A stretch of DNA of 47,971 bases from Lachnospiraceae bacterium. Its GTDB lineage: Bacteria; Bacillota; Clostridia; Lachnospirales; Lachnospiraceae. Below the pieces are notes generated by a model. It did not search any database. It worked only from the letters and a program-made list of their open reading frames with translations, and had not been told where the DNA came from. The position numbers and the translations under genes are program-made. Location of the stretch: assembly GCA_015056915.1 (NCBI GenBank), contig SVFK01000018.1, forward strand, positions 1 to 47,971, written 5' to 3'. Shown here piece by piece: positions 7,497 through 14,103 of this stretch (position 1 is its first letter; every line of letters starts with the position of its first letter).

Positions 7497-8510
7497 ATGA
7501 GTATTTTAGTTACAGGCGGAGCCGGATTTATCGGCAGTCATACTGTTGTAGAATTACAGCAGGCAGGTTATGATGTTGTGGTGTTGGACAACTTAAGCAA
7601 TGCAAGCGAAAAGTCCTTGCAGCGTGTAGAGGCGATTACAGGAAAGGCAGTTCCTTTTTATAAGGCGGATATTCTGGATAGGCAAGCCCTGGAGGATATT
7701 TTTGCCAAGGAGAAAATTGATGCAGTAATTCATTTTGCCGGATTAAAGGCGGTGGGTGAATCTGTGCAAAAGCCTTGGGAGTATTACGAAAATAATATCG
7801 CAGGAACATTGACTTTGACAGATGTCATGAGAAAGCATGGTGTAAAGAATATTATATTTTCTTCCAGTGCTACGGTATATGGCAATCCGGCATTTGTGCC
7901 CATTACAGAGAGTTGTCCCAAGGGGCAGTGTACCAACCCTTACGGTTGGACCAAATCCATGCTGGAGCAGATACTGTCCGATATCCAGAAAGCAGATAAT
8001 GAATGGAATGTTATCCTGCTTCGTTATTTCAATCCTATCGGAGCGCATAAGAGTGGTACTATCGGAGAGAACCCCAATGGAATTCCCAACAATCTCATGC
8101 CGTACATTACTCAGGTGGCAGTGGGCAAGCTGAAGGAATTGGGTGTATTTGGCAATGACTACGATACTCCTGACGGAACCGGTGTGCGTGACTATATTCA
8201 TGTGGTTGACTTGGCACGCGGTCATGTAAAGGCACTGAAAAAGATTGAAGAAAAGGCCGGACTTAAGATTTACAATCTGGGTACAGGCGTGGGCTACAGT
8301 GTTCTGGATATAGTGAAGAATTTTGAGGAAGCAAATGGTGTAAGGATTCCCTATGTGATCAAGGAACGCAGGGCAGGTGATATTGCTACCTGTTATGCAG
8401 ATGCTACACTTGCTAAGGAAGAGCTTGGTTGGACAGCTGAGTATGGCATCTGGGAAATGTGTGAAGATTCCTGGAGATGGCAGAAGAACAATCCTAACGG
8501 ATACGATTGA
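7497..8510 (+). CDS. galE: UDP-glucose 4-epimerase
   Basis: Short-chain dehydrogenase/epimerase of 337 residues that interconverts UDP-glucose and UDP-galactose with bound NAD. Seen directly: the Rossmann motif GGAGFIGSH at 7-15, Ser124 in SSSATVYG, and the catalytic pair Tyr149 and Lys153 in YGWTK. The ATG at 7497 has AGGTGGGA six bases upstream; an earlier GTG at 7485 falls inside that ribosome site and is rejected. It forms a pair with the upstream UDPGP enzyme. The final GAT TGA of the gene is also the outer end of the giant palindrome, so the element abuts or includes the stop codon. Confidence 0.95.
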   Translation: MSILVTGGAGFIGSHTVVELQQAGYDVVVLDNLSNASEKSLQRVEAITGKAVPFYKADILDRQALEDIFAKEKIDAVIHFAGLKAVGESVQKPWEYYENNIAGTLTLTDVMRKHGVKNIIFSSSATVYGNPAFVPITESCPKGQCTNPYGWTKSMLEQILSDIQKADNEWNVILLRYFNPIGAHKSGTIGENPNGIPNNLMPYITQVAVGKLKELGVFGNDYDTPDGTGVRDYIHVVDLARGHVKALKKIEEKAGLKIYNLGTGVGYSVLDIVKNFEEANGVRIPYVIKERRAGDIATCYADATLAKEELGWTAEYGIWEMCEDSWRWQKNNPNGYD

Positions 8511-8940
8511 ATTTCCTCATCCCTGGCAGAAGCGGTCACCGGCACAAAATGCGGAGTGTCAAATGTGTGAATTTCTTATGTGCGTGACTTTGGAATAGGG
8601 TTCGTGTTTTTATGGTCTTGAACAAAAATAGCGCCGTGTACGTGAGGGACGGAAAGTGGAGTTTTTCTCATCTTTCCGTCCCTCACGTACACGGCACTAT
8701 TTTTGTCCCAGCTCATAAAAAGCACGAACAATCGAAAATTCCAAAGTAAGCACATTTAGAAATTCCATCATTTGTTTCGCAACATATCCCCATACTCCCG
8801 GAGTGGACAAATCGCGGGGAGCGCGTTCAGGTGAAAAGACACGAACCCGATTTCAAAGGGCGCATCTGAGAAACACACACATTTGTCACAACTTATTTTG
8901 TGCCGGCGACCGCATCTGCCAGGGGCGAGGAAATTCAATC
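8505..8940. repeat. giant imperfect palindrome, copy 1
   Basis: The outer ends are exact inverse complements (GATTGAATTTCCTC on the left). The apical stem is a perfect 24-bp pairing (8633-8656 with 8672-8695) around a loop of about 15 bases. Between them the left arm is shorter: about 120 bases are missing between two CAAATGT-like repeats that flank that stretch in the matching arm of copy 2. The right arm (8668-8940), read on the minus strand, is nearly identical to the left arm of copy 2 at 40203-40777, including TCGGGTTCGTGTCTTTTCAC and GGGATATGTTGCGAAACAAA. It fills the space between convergent galE and the hemolysin-III gene. It could be a mobile hairpin element, a structured RNA or a terminator-like unit; no coding frame is credible. 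Confidence 0.9.
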
Positions 8941-8987
8941 TGCAAGAAAACGGCTTAACTTAGTTTTACAATCCTTGCTCTTATCGG

Positions 8988-9638
8988 TTATGCTACATAT
9001 ACATACATGAAAATGAAATGGCAGACACTTCCTCCCATAACAAAAAGGTGGAACAGTTCATGAGAGCCAAACTCTTTGTGTCTGGAATTGAAAATCGGTA
9101 GCTTTAATGCGTAAATGATACCGCCCACAGTGTAGATGACGCCACCGCCCAGCAACCACAGAAAAGCAGCGGTAGGAAGAGTGTTCCGCAAGGTGCCGAA
9201 TACAAAGAGACATACCCAACCCATGGCAATGTAAATCAATGATGAAAACCATTTGGGGCAGGTAATCCAAAAGGCCTTGATTAATATTCCGATTAAAGCA
9301 ATGCCCCATACAGTAAACAGCAGGGTATATCCTAACTGTCCGCCAAGAACAATTAAGCATACGGGAGTGTAAGAGCCTGCAATCAGAACAAAAATCATCA
9401 TGTGGTCGATTTTGCGGAAAATGCGTAATCGCTCACCGCTGAAATCTACAGAATGATAGGTTGCGCTGGCCGCATACAATAATATCATACTGCCCATAAA
9501 AATCGCCATGGCAATAAAGTTACGTTCTCCTGATGTGATTGCAGCCTTTACCAGCAGAGGGACTGCGGCGAAAACGGCCATCATCATAGCAATAAAATGT
9601 GTAAATGCACTTCCCGGTTCACGAATAGTAATCTGCAT
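8988..9638 (-). CDS. hemolysin III / PAQR family membrane protein
   Basis: A 216-residue protein with about seven hydrophobic helices. It shows the family hallmarks REPGSAFTHF at the start, SATYHSVDF near residue 58, and HELFHLFVMGGSVCHF near the end, which place the conserved histidines that bind metal in the PAQR superfamily. Bacterial members (HlyIII, YqfA) sit in the cytoplasmic membrane. The name comes from a pore-forming Bacillus protein and should not be taken as proof of haemolysis. GGAGGAAGGATT immediately precedes the ATG on the minus strand. It lies upstream of the first palindrome and is convergent with galE. Confidence 0.9.
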   Translation of the reverse strand: MQITIREPGSAFTHFIAMMMAVFAAVPLLVKAAITSGERNFIAMAIFMGSMILLYAASATYHSVDFSGERLRIFRKIDHMMIFVLIAGSYTPVCLIVLGGQLGYTLLFTVWGIALIGILIKAFWITCPKWFSSLIYIAMGWVCLFVFGTLRNTLPTAAFLWLLGGGVIYTVGGIIYALKLPIFNSRHKEFGSHELFHLFVMGGSVCHFIFMYVYVA

Positions 9639-9765
9639 AATCCTTCCTCCATTTAAAAAGTAATATTAAGGTAACGTGATAAAAATTATTCATGATAATA
9701 GTTTATCCACGTATGTAGTCAAAATATTCTTTAGAAACACAAAAAAGTAGTTTCTGGAATTCGAC

Positions 9766-9786
9766 ATGTAGTATTCAAAACTACAT
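9766..9786 (-). terminator. possible hairpin after the minus-strand hypothetical gene
   Basis: ATGTAGT and ACTACAT pair around a seven-base loop, downstream of the minus-strand gene ending at 9844. There is no strong T-tract, so the role is uncertain. The rest of 9639-9843 is AT-rich and shows no gene. Confidence 0.35.
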
Positions 9787-9843
9787 CTAACAATATAAAT
9801 ACTACTCCTTGGAGCAAAGAAAGTCAATATCTGAATTGAAAAA

Positions 9844-10110
9844 TTAATCTTCTTCAATAATCTGGATTTCCAAATAGTCAAAATCAATGCTTTCAATAAA
9901 ATTGTCTTGCGTAAAACGAGCCTTATTATGCCTTTTGAATTCTGTGATAGTCTTATCCAGCCAAATGGGTTTGCCCAGATCAAAATGATAGCATGCCTCT
10001 TCTAAGGCATGAAATACCTTATGTGTGCGGGTGTCCTCACGGTCATCGGCTATACAGATATCCTTCAGCATATGATTATCCTGAAATATTCGTACCCATA
10101 AACGGAACAT
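9844..10110 (-). CDS. conserved small hypothetical protein
   Basis: An 88-residue soluble acidic protein without recognisable domain. GGAAGGGAG lies seven bases before the ATG at 10110, so the earlier in-frame TTG at 10128, which overlaps this site, is rejected. The sequence MFRLWVRIFQDNHMLKD, with an ALEEACYHFDLGKPIWLDK core and an acidic FDYLEIQIIEED end, looks like a short protein I have seen among Lachnospiraceae hypotheticals. No function can be assigned. It is divergent from the alarmone synthetase gene to its right. Confidence 0.7.
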   Translation of the reverse strand: MFRLWVRIFQDNHMLKDICIADDREDTRTHKVFHALEEACYHFDLGKPIWLDKTITEFKRHNKARFTQDNFIESIDFDYLEIQIIEED

Positions 10111-10271
10111 ATCATTACTCCCTTCCAAGTTGATAGTCTTATCTTAAGTCATTTACAGGATAAGTTCAAGGTCTAAGGTTTATTGGCAGGATATGGATAT
10201 TGCAAAAATATCCAATGAAAATTAAAAAAGGATTAATATTTTGTGAATAATATACTTTTTCCTCAAAAATA

Positions 10272-10280
10272 TGCTATAAT
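10272..10280 (+). promoter_or_regulatory. extended -10 promoter for the alarmone synthetase
   Basis: TGCTATAAT gives an extended -10 (TGn plus TATAAT at 10275-10280), 43 bases before the ATG. No good -35 hexamer is visible. Confidence 0.55.
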
Positions 10281-10322
10281 ATTAATGATATAAATGTATC
10301 GCCAGTAGGAAAAGGAGCAAAG

Positions 10323-10964
10323 ATGGAATTTAAAATAGAAAATGATGACGGAATTGACAGCTGGAAAGAAGTTACATTAGTCTATAGTGCAGCATTAAAA
10401 CAAATTGAGACTAAAATGTCAATCTTGAATGAAGAGTTTCAACATGTTCATCGATACAATCCCATAGAGCATATTAAGGCCAGAATCAAAACGCCGGAAA
10501 GTATTGTTAAAAAACTAAAGCGACATGGCTATGAATCTACTATTGATAATATGATTAAGCATATCAATGATATTGCGGGTATTCGAATTATCTGTTCCTT
10601 TACATCGGATATTTATCGTATTGCGGATGTGATTAGTGAACAGCGAGACATAAAGGTAATCGCTGTGAAGGATTATATTACATATCCTAAGGCAAGCGGC
10701 TATAAGAGCTATCATATGATTGTGACCGTACCAGTGTGTTTGTCAGATCGTACAGTAGACACGAAAGTGGAGGTACAGATACGTACAGTTGCCATGGATT
10801 TCTGGGCAAGCTTGGAGCATAAGATACATTACAAATTTGAGGGGGATGCCCCGGAGCATATTAGGAACGGTTTGGTGGAATGTGCAAAGATGGTGTCTGA
10901 TTTGGATGCAAGAATGTTATCGCTAAACGAGGAGATTTCTGCATTAAGTCATGTCAAAGTGTAA
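10323..10964 (+). CDS. small alarmone synthetase, RelQ/YjbM-like (GTP pyrophosphokinase family)
   Basis: A 213-residue protein consisting of a RelA/SpoT synthetase domain only, the size of RelQ/SAS1 enzymes. Visible motifs are DIAGIRIIC (about 81-89), the G-loop-like YPKASGYKSYH, and the VEVQIRT-x-AMDFWASLEHKIHYK segment that carries the catalytic Glu and Gln of the family. It would transfer pyrophosphate from ATP to GDP or GTP to make (p)ppGpp; no hydrolase HD domain is present. AAAGGAG ends a few bases before the ATG. A strong terminator follows, separating it from the two-component genes. Confidence 0.9.
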   Translation: MEFKIENDDGIDSWKEVTLVYSAALKQIETKMSILNEEFQHVHRYNPIEHIKARIKTPESIVKKLKRHGYESTIDNMIKHINDIAGIRIICSFTSDIYRIADVISEQRDIKVIAVKDYITYPKASGYKSYHMIVTVPVCLSDRTVDTKVEVQIRTVAMDFWASLEHKIHYKFEGDAPEHIRNGLVECAKMVSDLDARMLSLNEEISALSHVKV

Positions 10965-10992
10965 TGTATAGGGTCATTTTAATAGGGATAAG

Positions 10993-11048
10993 GAGTCCAT
11001 TTTCTTTGATGTAGATTTTATGTCAAAGAGAATGCGACTCTCTTTTTT
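10993..11048 (+). terminator. strong intrinsic terminator after the alarmone synthetase gene
   Basis: GAGTCCATTTTCTTTGA pairs with TCAAAGAGAATGCGACTC with one bulge and a wobble, then TCTTTTTT follows. It ends only about 20 bases before the next gene's ATG. Confidence 0.85.
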
Positions 11049-11067
11049 ATAGGGGGAATAACGGAAT

Positions 11068-11769
11068 ATGAAATTGCAGGTGGGAATTTGTGATGATGAA
11101 ATTCTTATATTGGACAAGCTCAAAGATATAGTATCTTCGTGCCTTGAGGAAATGGGTGTGGATTACGACCTCATGTGTTTTGAAAGTGCGGAAACCCTTG
11201 TTGAAAAGGCAGAAGGTCTTGATATTGTCTTTTTAGATATTGCCATGCCTCAGATGGATGGGATTGCAGCAGGTAAGCAGATTCAACTGATAAATAAAGA
11301 ATGTAAGATTATTATAGCATCAGCTATGATTGAGCGCTTTAAGGAAACTTATCAGATTTGTGCATTTCGATTTATTACCAAGCCATACGAAAAGGAAGAA
11401 GTACAAGAGGCTTTGAAGGCAATTGTACAGCGCGGAGTGGGAGTAGAGTATATAGAAGTGTACAGAGACCGGAAAAAGTATACTATAAGGCAAAAAAAGA
11501 TTAAATATATGGTGGCATATGATGGATATGTGGAGGTAAAGGCAGGACAATATCTATTTCGAAAGGAGACATCTCTTAATGAAATGGAGAAATGTTTGGA
11601 CGAAAAAATTTTTGCCAGAATACATAAGCAGTATCTGATTAATATGCTATGGATTGATGAATATAGTGATAACAGTGTGCAAATAGAAGAAAAGGAGTTT
11701 AAAATATCCAGAAGAAAAAGCTTAGAGTTTAATAAGAAATATATGAATTTTGATATTAATTATCGTTAA
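11068..11769 (+). CDS. LytTR-family response regulator
   Basis: A 233-residue regulator with a receiver domain (about 1-120: acidic Asp9/Asp10, phospho-acceptor Asp57 in VFLDIAMP, conserved Lys in ITKPYE) and a C-terminal LytTR DNA-binding domain (about 130-230, with YVEVKAG and FARIHKQYLIN). AgrA and ComE are characterised relatives that bind paired direct repeats and switch on peptide genes. AGGGGGA at about 11051 is the ribosome site. It is followed by its sensor kinase and then by two peptide genes, so it is probably the specific activator of this locus. The strong terminator just upstream leaves no room for a normal promoter. Confidence 0.92.
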   Translation: MKLQVGICDDEILILDKLKDIVSSCLEEMGVDYDLMCFESAETLVEKAEGLDIVFLDIAMPQMDGIAAGKQIQLINKECKIIIASAMIERFKETYQICAFRFITKPYEKEEVQEALKAIVQRGVGVEYIEVYRDRKKYTIRQKKIKYMVAYDGYVEVKAGQYLFRKETSLNEMEKCLDEKIFARIHKQYLINMLWIDEYSDNSVQIEEKEFKISRRKSLEFNKKYMNFDINYR

Positions 11770-11810
11770 ATTGTGGAGATATAAGAGGGAATGGAGTAAA
11801 AGGGAATTTT

Positions 11811-12572
11811 ATGGCTTTTTTTGTTGGCTTTTTTTTACTTTCTGCATTGATAGTGGGTATCGTATTTTCTTACATTGAAAGAGAGAACAGAAAGGTTAAA
11901 AGGTATCTGGAGATAGATGAAATTCTGCTAAAAACACAACGAGAATTCTATGAGGCGTTACTCTCAAAGGAGAATGATACAAGGAGATTTCGACACGATA
12001 TCAGAAATCATTTAATTTGTTTGGCGGAGTTGGCAAAGCAAGGACATACAAAGAAAATTGAGCAATATATCGAAGAAATGTCAGAACGACTACAGGTAAT
12101 AGATAAAAAGATTTATTGTGTTGGCAATACAGTTGTGGATGCAATTATTAATTATTATATCGGATTGCTGGACGATGAGGTAGATGTTGAAATAAGAGGA
12201 ATGTGTAATTGTAATCTGGGAATATCAGAAACGGACTTATGCACTGTTATTTCCAATCTGGTGCAGAATGCAATGGAGGAATTAAATCGAAAACAAAGTG
12301 AAAATCCGTTTTTGAGGATTGTATTTACAAGCGGGGAAAGGTATTTAAAGATTGAAATAAGCAATTCTACAGCGGACAATAAGGAAAGGCTTTTACACAA
12401 TTTTGTTACAAGTAAAACGGATAAGAGGAACCACGGACTGGGGTTGAGAAATGTAAAGGAAGCACTGGAGAAAAACCATGGAAAGCTGGAGACGGATGTA
12501 GGGAGAAATGTGTTTAAAGCAAAAGTAATTTTACCGCTTGAGAAAAGTGTACAACCGTTAACGGAGTTATAG
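11811..12572 (+). CDS. GHKL-type sensor histidine kinase with one membrane segment
   Basis: A 253-residue kinase. Residues 1-22 form one hydrophobic helix; a coiled linker follows, then the His box RFRHDIRNHL (His62) and an AgrC-like GHKL ATPase domain with NLVQNAMEEL (N box), a degenerate G box, and HGLGLRNVKEAL. It pairs with the LytTR regulator just upstream (41-base gap). AgrC- and ComD-type sensors usually have six or more membrane helices that recognise the peptide; that domain is missing here. The signal may therefore be received through another protein such as the ABC transporter of this locus, which is inference. Possible LytTR sites overlap the 3' end. Confidence 0.9.
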   Translation: MAFFVGFFLLSALIVGIVFSYIERENRKVKRYLEIDEILLKTQREFYEALLSKENDTRRFRHDIRNHLICLAELAKQGHTKKIEQYIEEMSERLQVIDKKIYCVGNTVVDAIINYYIGLLDDEVDVEIRGMCNCNLGISETDLCTVISNLVQNAMEELNRKQSENPFLRIVFTSGERYLKIEISNSTADNKERLLHNFVTSKTDKRNHGLGLRNVKEALEKNHGKLETDVGRNVFKAKVILPLEKSVQPLTEL

Positions 12573-12587
12573 ATACCGTATACGGAG
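12554..12587 (+). promoter_or_regulatory. paired direct repeats, candidate LytTR binding site
   Basis: ACCGTTAACGGAG (12554-12566) and ACCGTATACGGAG (12575-12587) start 21 bases apart, two helical turns, which is the layout LytTR regulators such as AgrA bind. The first copy lies in the last codons of the kinase gene. A TATGAT at 12612-12617 without a proper -35 lies 24 bases downstream, as expected for an activator-dependent promoter of the peptide genes. Confidence 0.6.
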
Positions 12588-12611
12588 AAATGATTGAAGC
12601 CATAGCTTACG

Positions 12612-12617
12612 TATGAT
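12612..12617 (+). promoter_or_regulatory. candidate activator-dependent -10 of the peptide operon
   Basis: TATGAT lies just downstream of the paired repeats and no -35 hexamer is present at the right distance. Transcription from here would give a leader of about 130 bases containing two hairpins: TCTCT/AGAGA near 12620-12636, and ACATCAG/CTGATGT near 12699-12720. A TATAAA at 12691-12696 is an alternative -10. Confidence 0.35.
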
Positions 12618-12750
12618 ATTCTCTAGAAAAGAGAGACGGGAAAGACCCCAAAATATAACCTTTTAAAGGGATGTAAGCTATAGTTTTACATATAAAGTAC
12701 ATCAGGTTGCAAACTGATGTAACAATAGTAAAGAGAGGAGTGTATAGGGG

Positions 12751-12867
12751 ATGCAGGAATTAAGAATTGAGAAATTAGAAACGATTGAAGCATTTGATAT
12801 CTGGTATGATATCGGATATGGAATCGGAGCAGCAATTCACGACATCATTCACTTTTTTGCAGGTTAA
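12751..12867 (+). CDS. putative precursor peptide A (38 aa), bacteriocin- or pheromone-like
   Basis: A 38-codon frame with GAGAGGAG about ten bases before its ATG. It begins MQELRIEKLETIEA, which resembles the charged leader of class II bacteriocins (Leu, Glu and Ile spaced before the cut), but with Ala rather than Gly-Gly at the likely cleavage point. The remaining core is about 24 residues, starts FDIWYDIGYGIG and ends hydrophobic with two His (IHDIIHFFAG); GYGIG gives closely spaced glycines. It shares leader and W-x-D-I core patterns with peptide B next door. Two-component regulation, a membrane protease and an ABC exporter in the same cluster support a secreted peptide. Its activity is unknown. 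Confidence 0.75.
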   Translation: MQELRIEKLETIEAFDIWYDIGYGIGAAIHDIIHFFAG

Positions 12868-12906
12868 TGCGCAAGCAATGAAATTGTAGAGAGGAGTAAA
12901 ATTAAT

Positions 12907-13035
12907 ATGTGCGAAGTATGTGTTGAAAGAATGGAAGCAGTGATTGCACCCAATCTCTGGGGCGATATCTGTAATGCAGTAGGTAACTTTTTCCAGGGCC
13001 TGTATGATGGTCTTTCAAATGGTTTGATTTTTTAA
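12907..13035 (+). CDS. putative precursor peptide B (42 aa), paralogue of peptide A
   Basis: A 42-codon frame with GAGGAG about ten bases upstream. The leader MCEVCVERMEAVIA aligns with peptide A as E-[KR]-[LM]-E-x-[IV]-x-A, followed by a core PNLWGDICNAVGNFF that aligns W-x-D-I. The end, QGLYDGLSNGLIF, is Gly-rich with a GxxxG spacing. Three cysteines occur (two in the leader, one in the core), unlike peptide A, which has none. The pair could be a two-peptide bacteriocin, a signal plus toxin, or substrates for the adjacent protease. No modifying enzyme gene (radical SAM, LanM or cyclodehydratase) lies in the cluster, so an unmodified or merely trimmed product is likely. Confidence 0.75.
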   Translation: MCEVCVERMEAVIAPNLWGDICNAVGNFFQGLYDGLSNGLIF

Positions 13036-13049
13036 TTTAGTACATATGT

Positions 13050-13078
13050 ATGTCCAGTAAGTTTAACTTGCTGGACAT
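13050..13078 (+). terminator. intercistronic hairpin after the peptide genes
   Basis: ATGTCCAGTAAG pairs with CTTGCTGGACAT (one G-T wobble) around TTTAA. No T-run follows. Placed between short, probably abundant peptide messages and the processing/transport genes, it could stabilise the upstream RNA or lower read-through. Confidence 0.6.
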
Positions 13079-13101
13079 GCATACTTTATGAGGTATGTGT
13101 G

Positions 13102-14088
13102 ATGGAAGAAAAACTACAAAATGTAAAGGTCACACTATTTGATGAATATTACATGGTGTGTAATAAGGGGACTTACTTTAAAGTCGGTATGCGGGAGGGA
13201 CGCATTTTGTCTTTGCTTCTAACCGGCAATACAATTGAGATGATTGCGGGAAAAGAACATGTTACAGCGGAAGAAATAACTTATATTATTGATGTATTTG
13301 AATCGCAGGGAATTATAGGAAAAAAAATAAAAGAGAAGTTTAATCCGTTACATATAAAGATTCCGCTGTTTAATATGGATAAGCAAATGGGAAAAATTTG
13401 TGATTGCATCCGTAAATACAGGATATTGCGATTAGCTATTTTCTGTATAGGATTGCTGCTTGTTGCAGTTGGAGTATTGACCATCTCATTTCGATTTAAT
13501 GAGATTTTTAAAGTGGATAGTCTGATATTACCTTTCTGGCAGTATATACTTATTTATTTTATCTATACAGTCATTATTTTTTGTCATGAATTGGGACATG
13601 GTTTTACCTGCAAATATTTTGGTGGAACAATTGGTAAAATCGGCGTTGCATTCATTTTGTTTAACCCCGCGATGTACTGTGATATAAGTGCCATAAGAGA
13701 GTTTCGTGAGAAGCATAAGCAGGTACTTAGCAGCATGGCGGGATTTATTGTAAATGCTATATTCATAGGCATTTTTTCAATATTATTTCATTTCTATCCC
13801 TGTAACTTTTATAAGTTATTAATTATCCTGAATGGCACTTCAATATTAATTAATGCCATTCCTTTTATTCGGTTAGATGGATATTGGATTCTTAGTTTTA
13901 TAACCGGAATACAAAATTTATATAGTAAGTCGATAGCAAAATTGATTCATATTAAGGGGATTTTTCACTATAAATCTTGGAAGGACTATTTCTTGTTGAG
14001 CTATGGAATGATAAACGGAATACTAATTGTTTATTGTACAACGCGATTTATAGTGGTTGTGGCCGGTTTTATTACAAGGATTCTGTAA
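13102..14088 (+). CDS. M50-family membrane zinc metalloprotease of the peptide locus
   Basis: A 328-residue protein from the ATG at 13102 (TGAGG eight bases upstream; the GTG one codon earlier is less likely). Residues 1-80 look like a small winged-helix/PqqD-like substrate domain. A transmembrane core with the zinc motif HELGH (about residues 162-166) and a second motif, NAIPFIRLDGYWIL, supplies the third ligand Asp, as in site-2 proteases. Related proteins occur in peptide clusters (for example YydH beside the epipeptide YydF), where they process or turn over the product. It follows the two peptide genes and precedes the ABC fusion, so it probably cuts the leader or matures the peptide at the membrane. 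The exact cleavage site is not shown. Confidence 0.85.
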   Translation: MEEKLQNVKVTLFDEYYMVCNKGTYFKVGMREGRILSLLLTGNTIEMIAGKEHVTAEEITYIIDVFESQGIIGKKIKEKFNPLHIKIPLFNMDKQMGKICDCIRKYRILRLAIFCIGLLLVAVGVLTISFRFNEIFKVDSLILPFWQYILIYFIYTVIIFCHELGHGFTCKYFGGTIGKIGVAFILFNPAMYCDISAIREFREKHKQVLSSMAGFIVNAIFIGIFSILFHFYPCNFYKLLIILNGTSILINAIPFIRLDGYWILSFITGIQNLYSKSIAKLIHIKGIFHYKSWKDYFLLSYGMINGILIVYCTTRFIVVVAGFITRIL

Positions 14089-14103
14089 AAAGGGGACAAG
14101 ATA

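Noticed and set aside
8510..8987. A possible insertion sequence between galE and the hemolysin-III gene
   Set aside because: No transposase frame and no direct target duplication; the segment is a palindrome.
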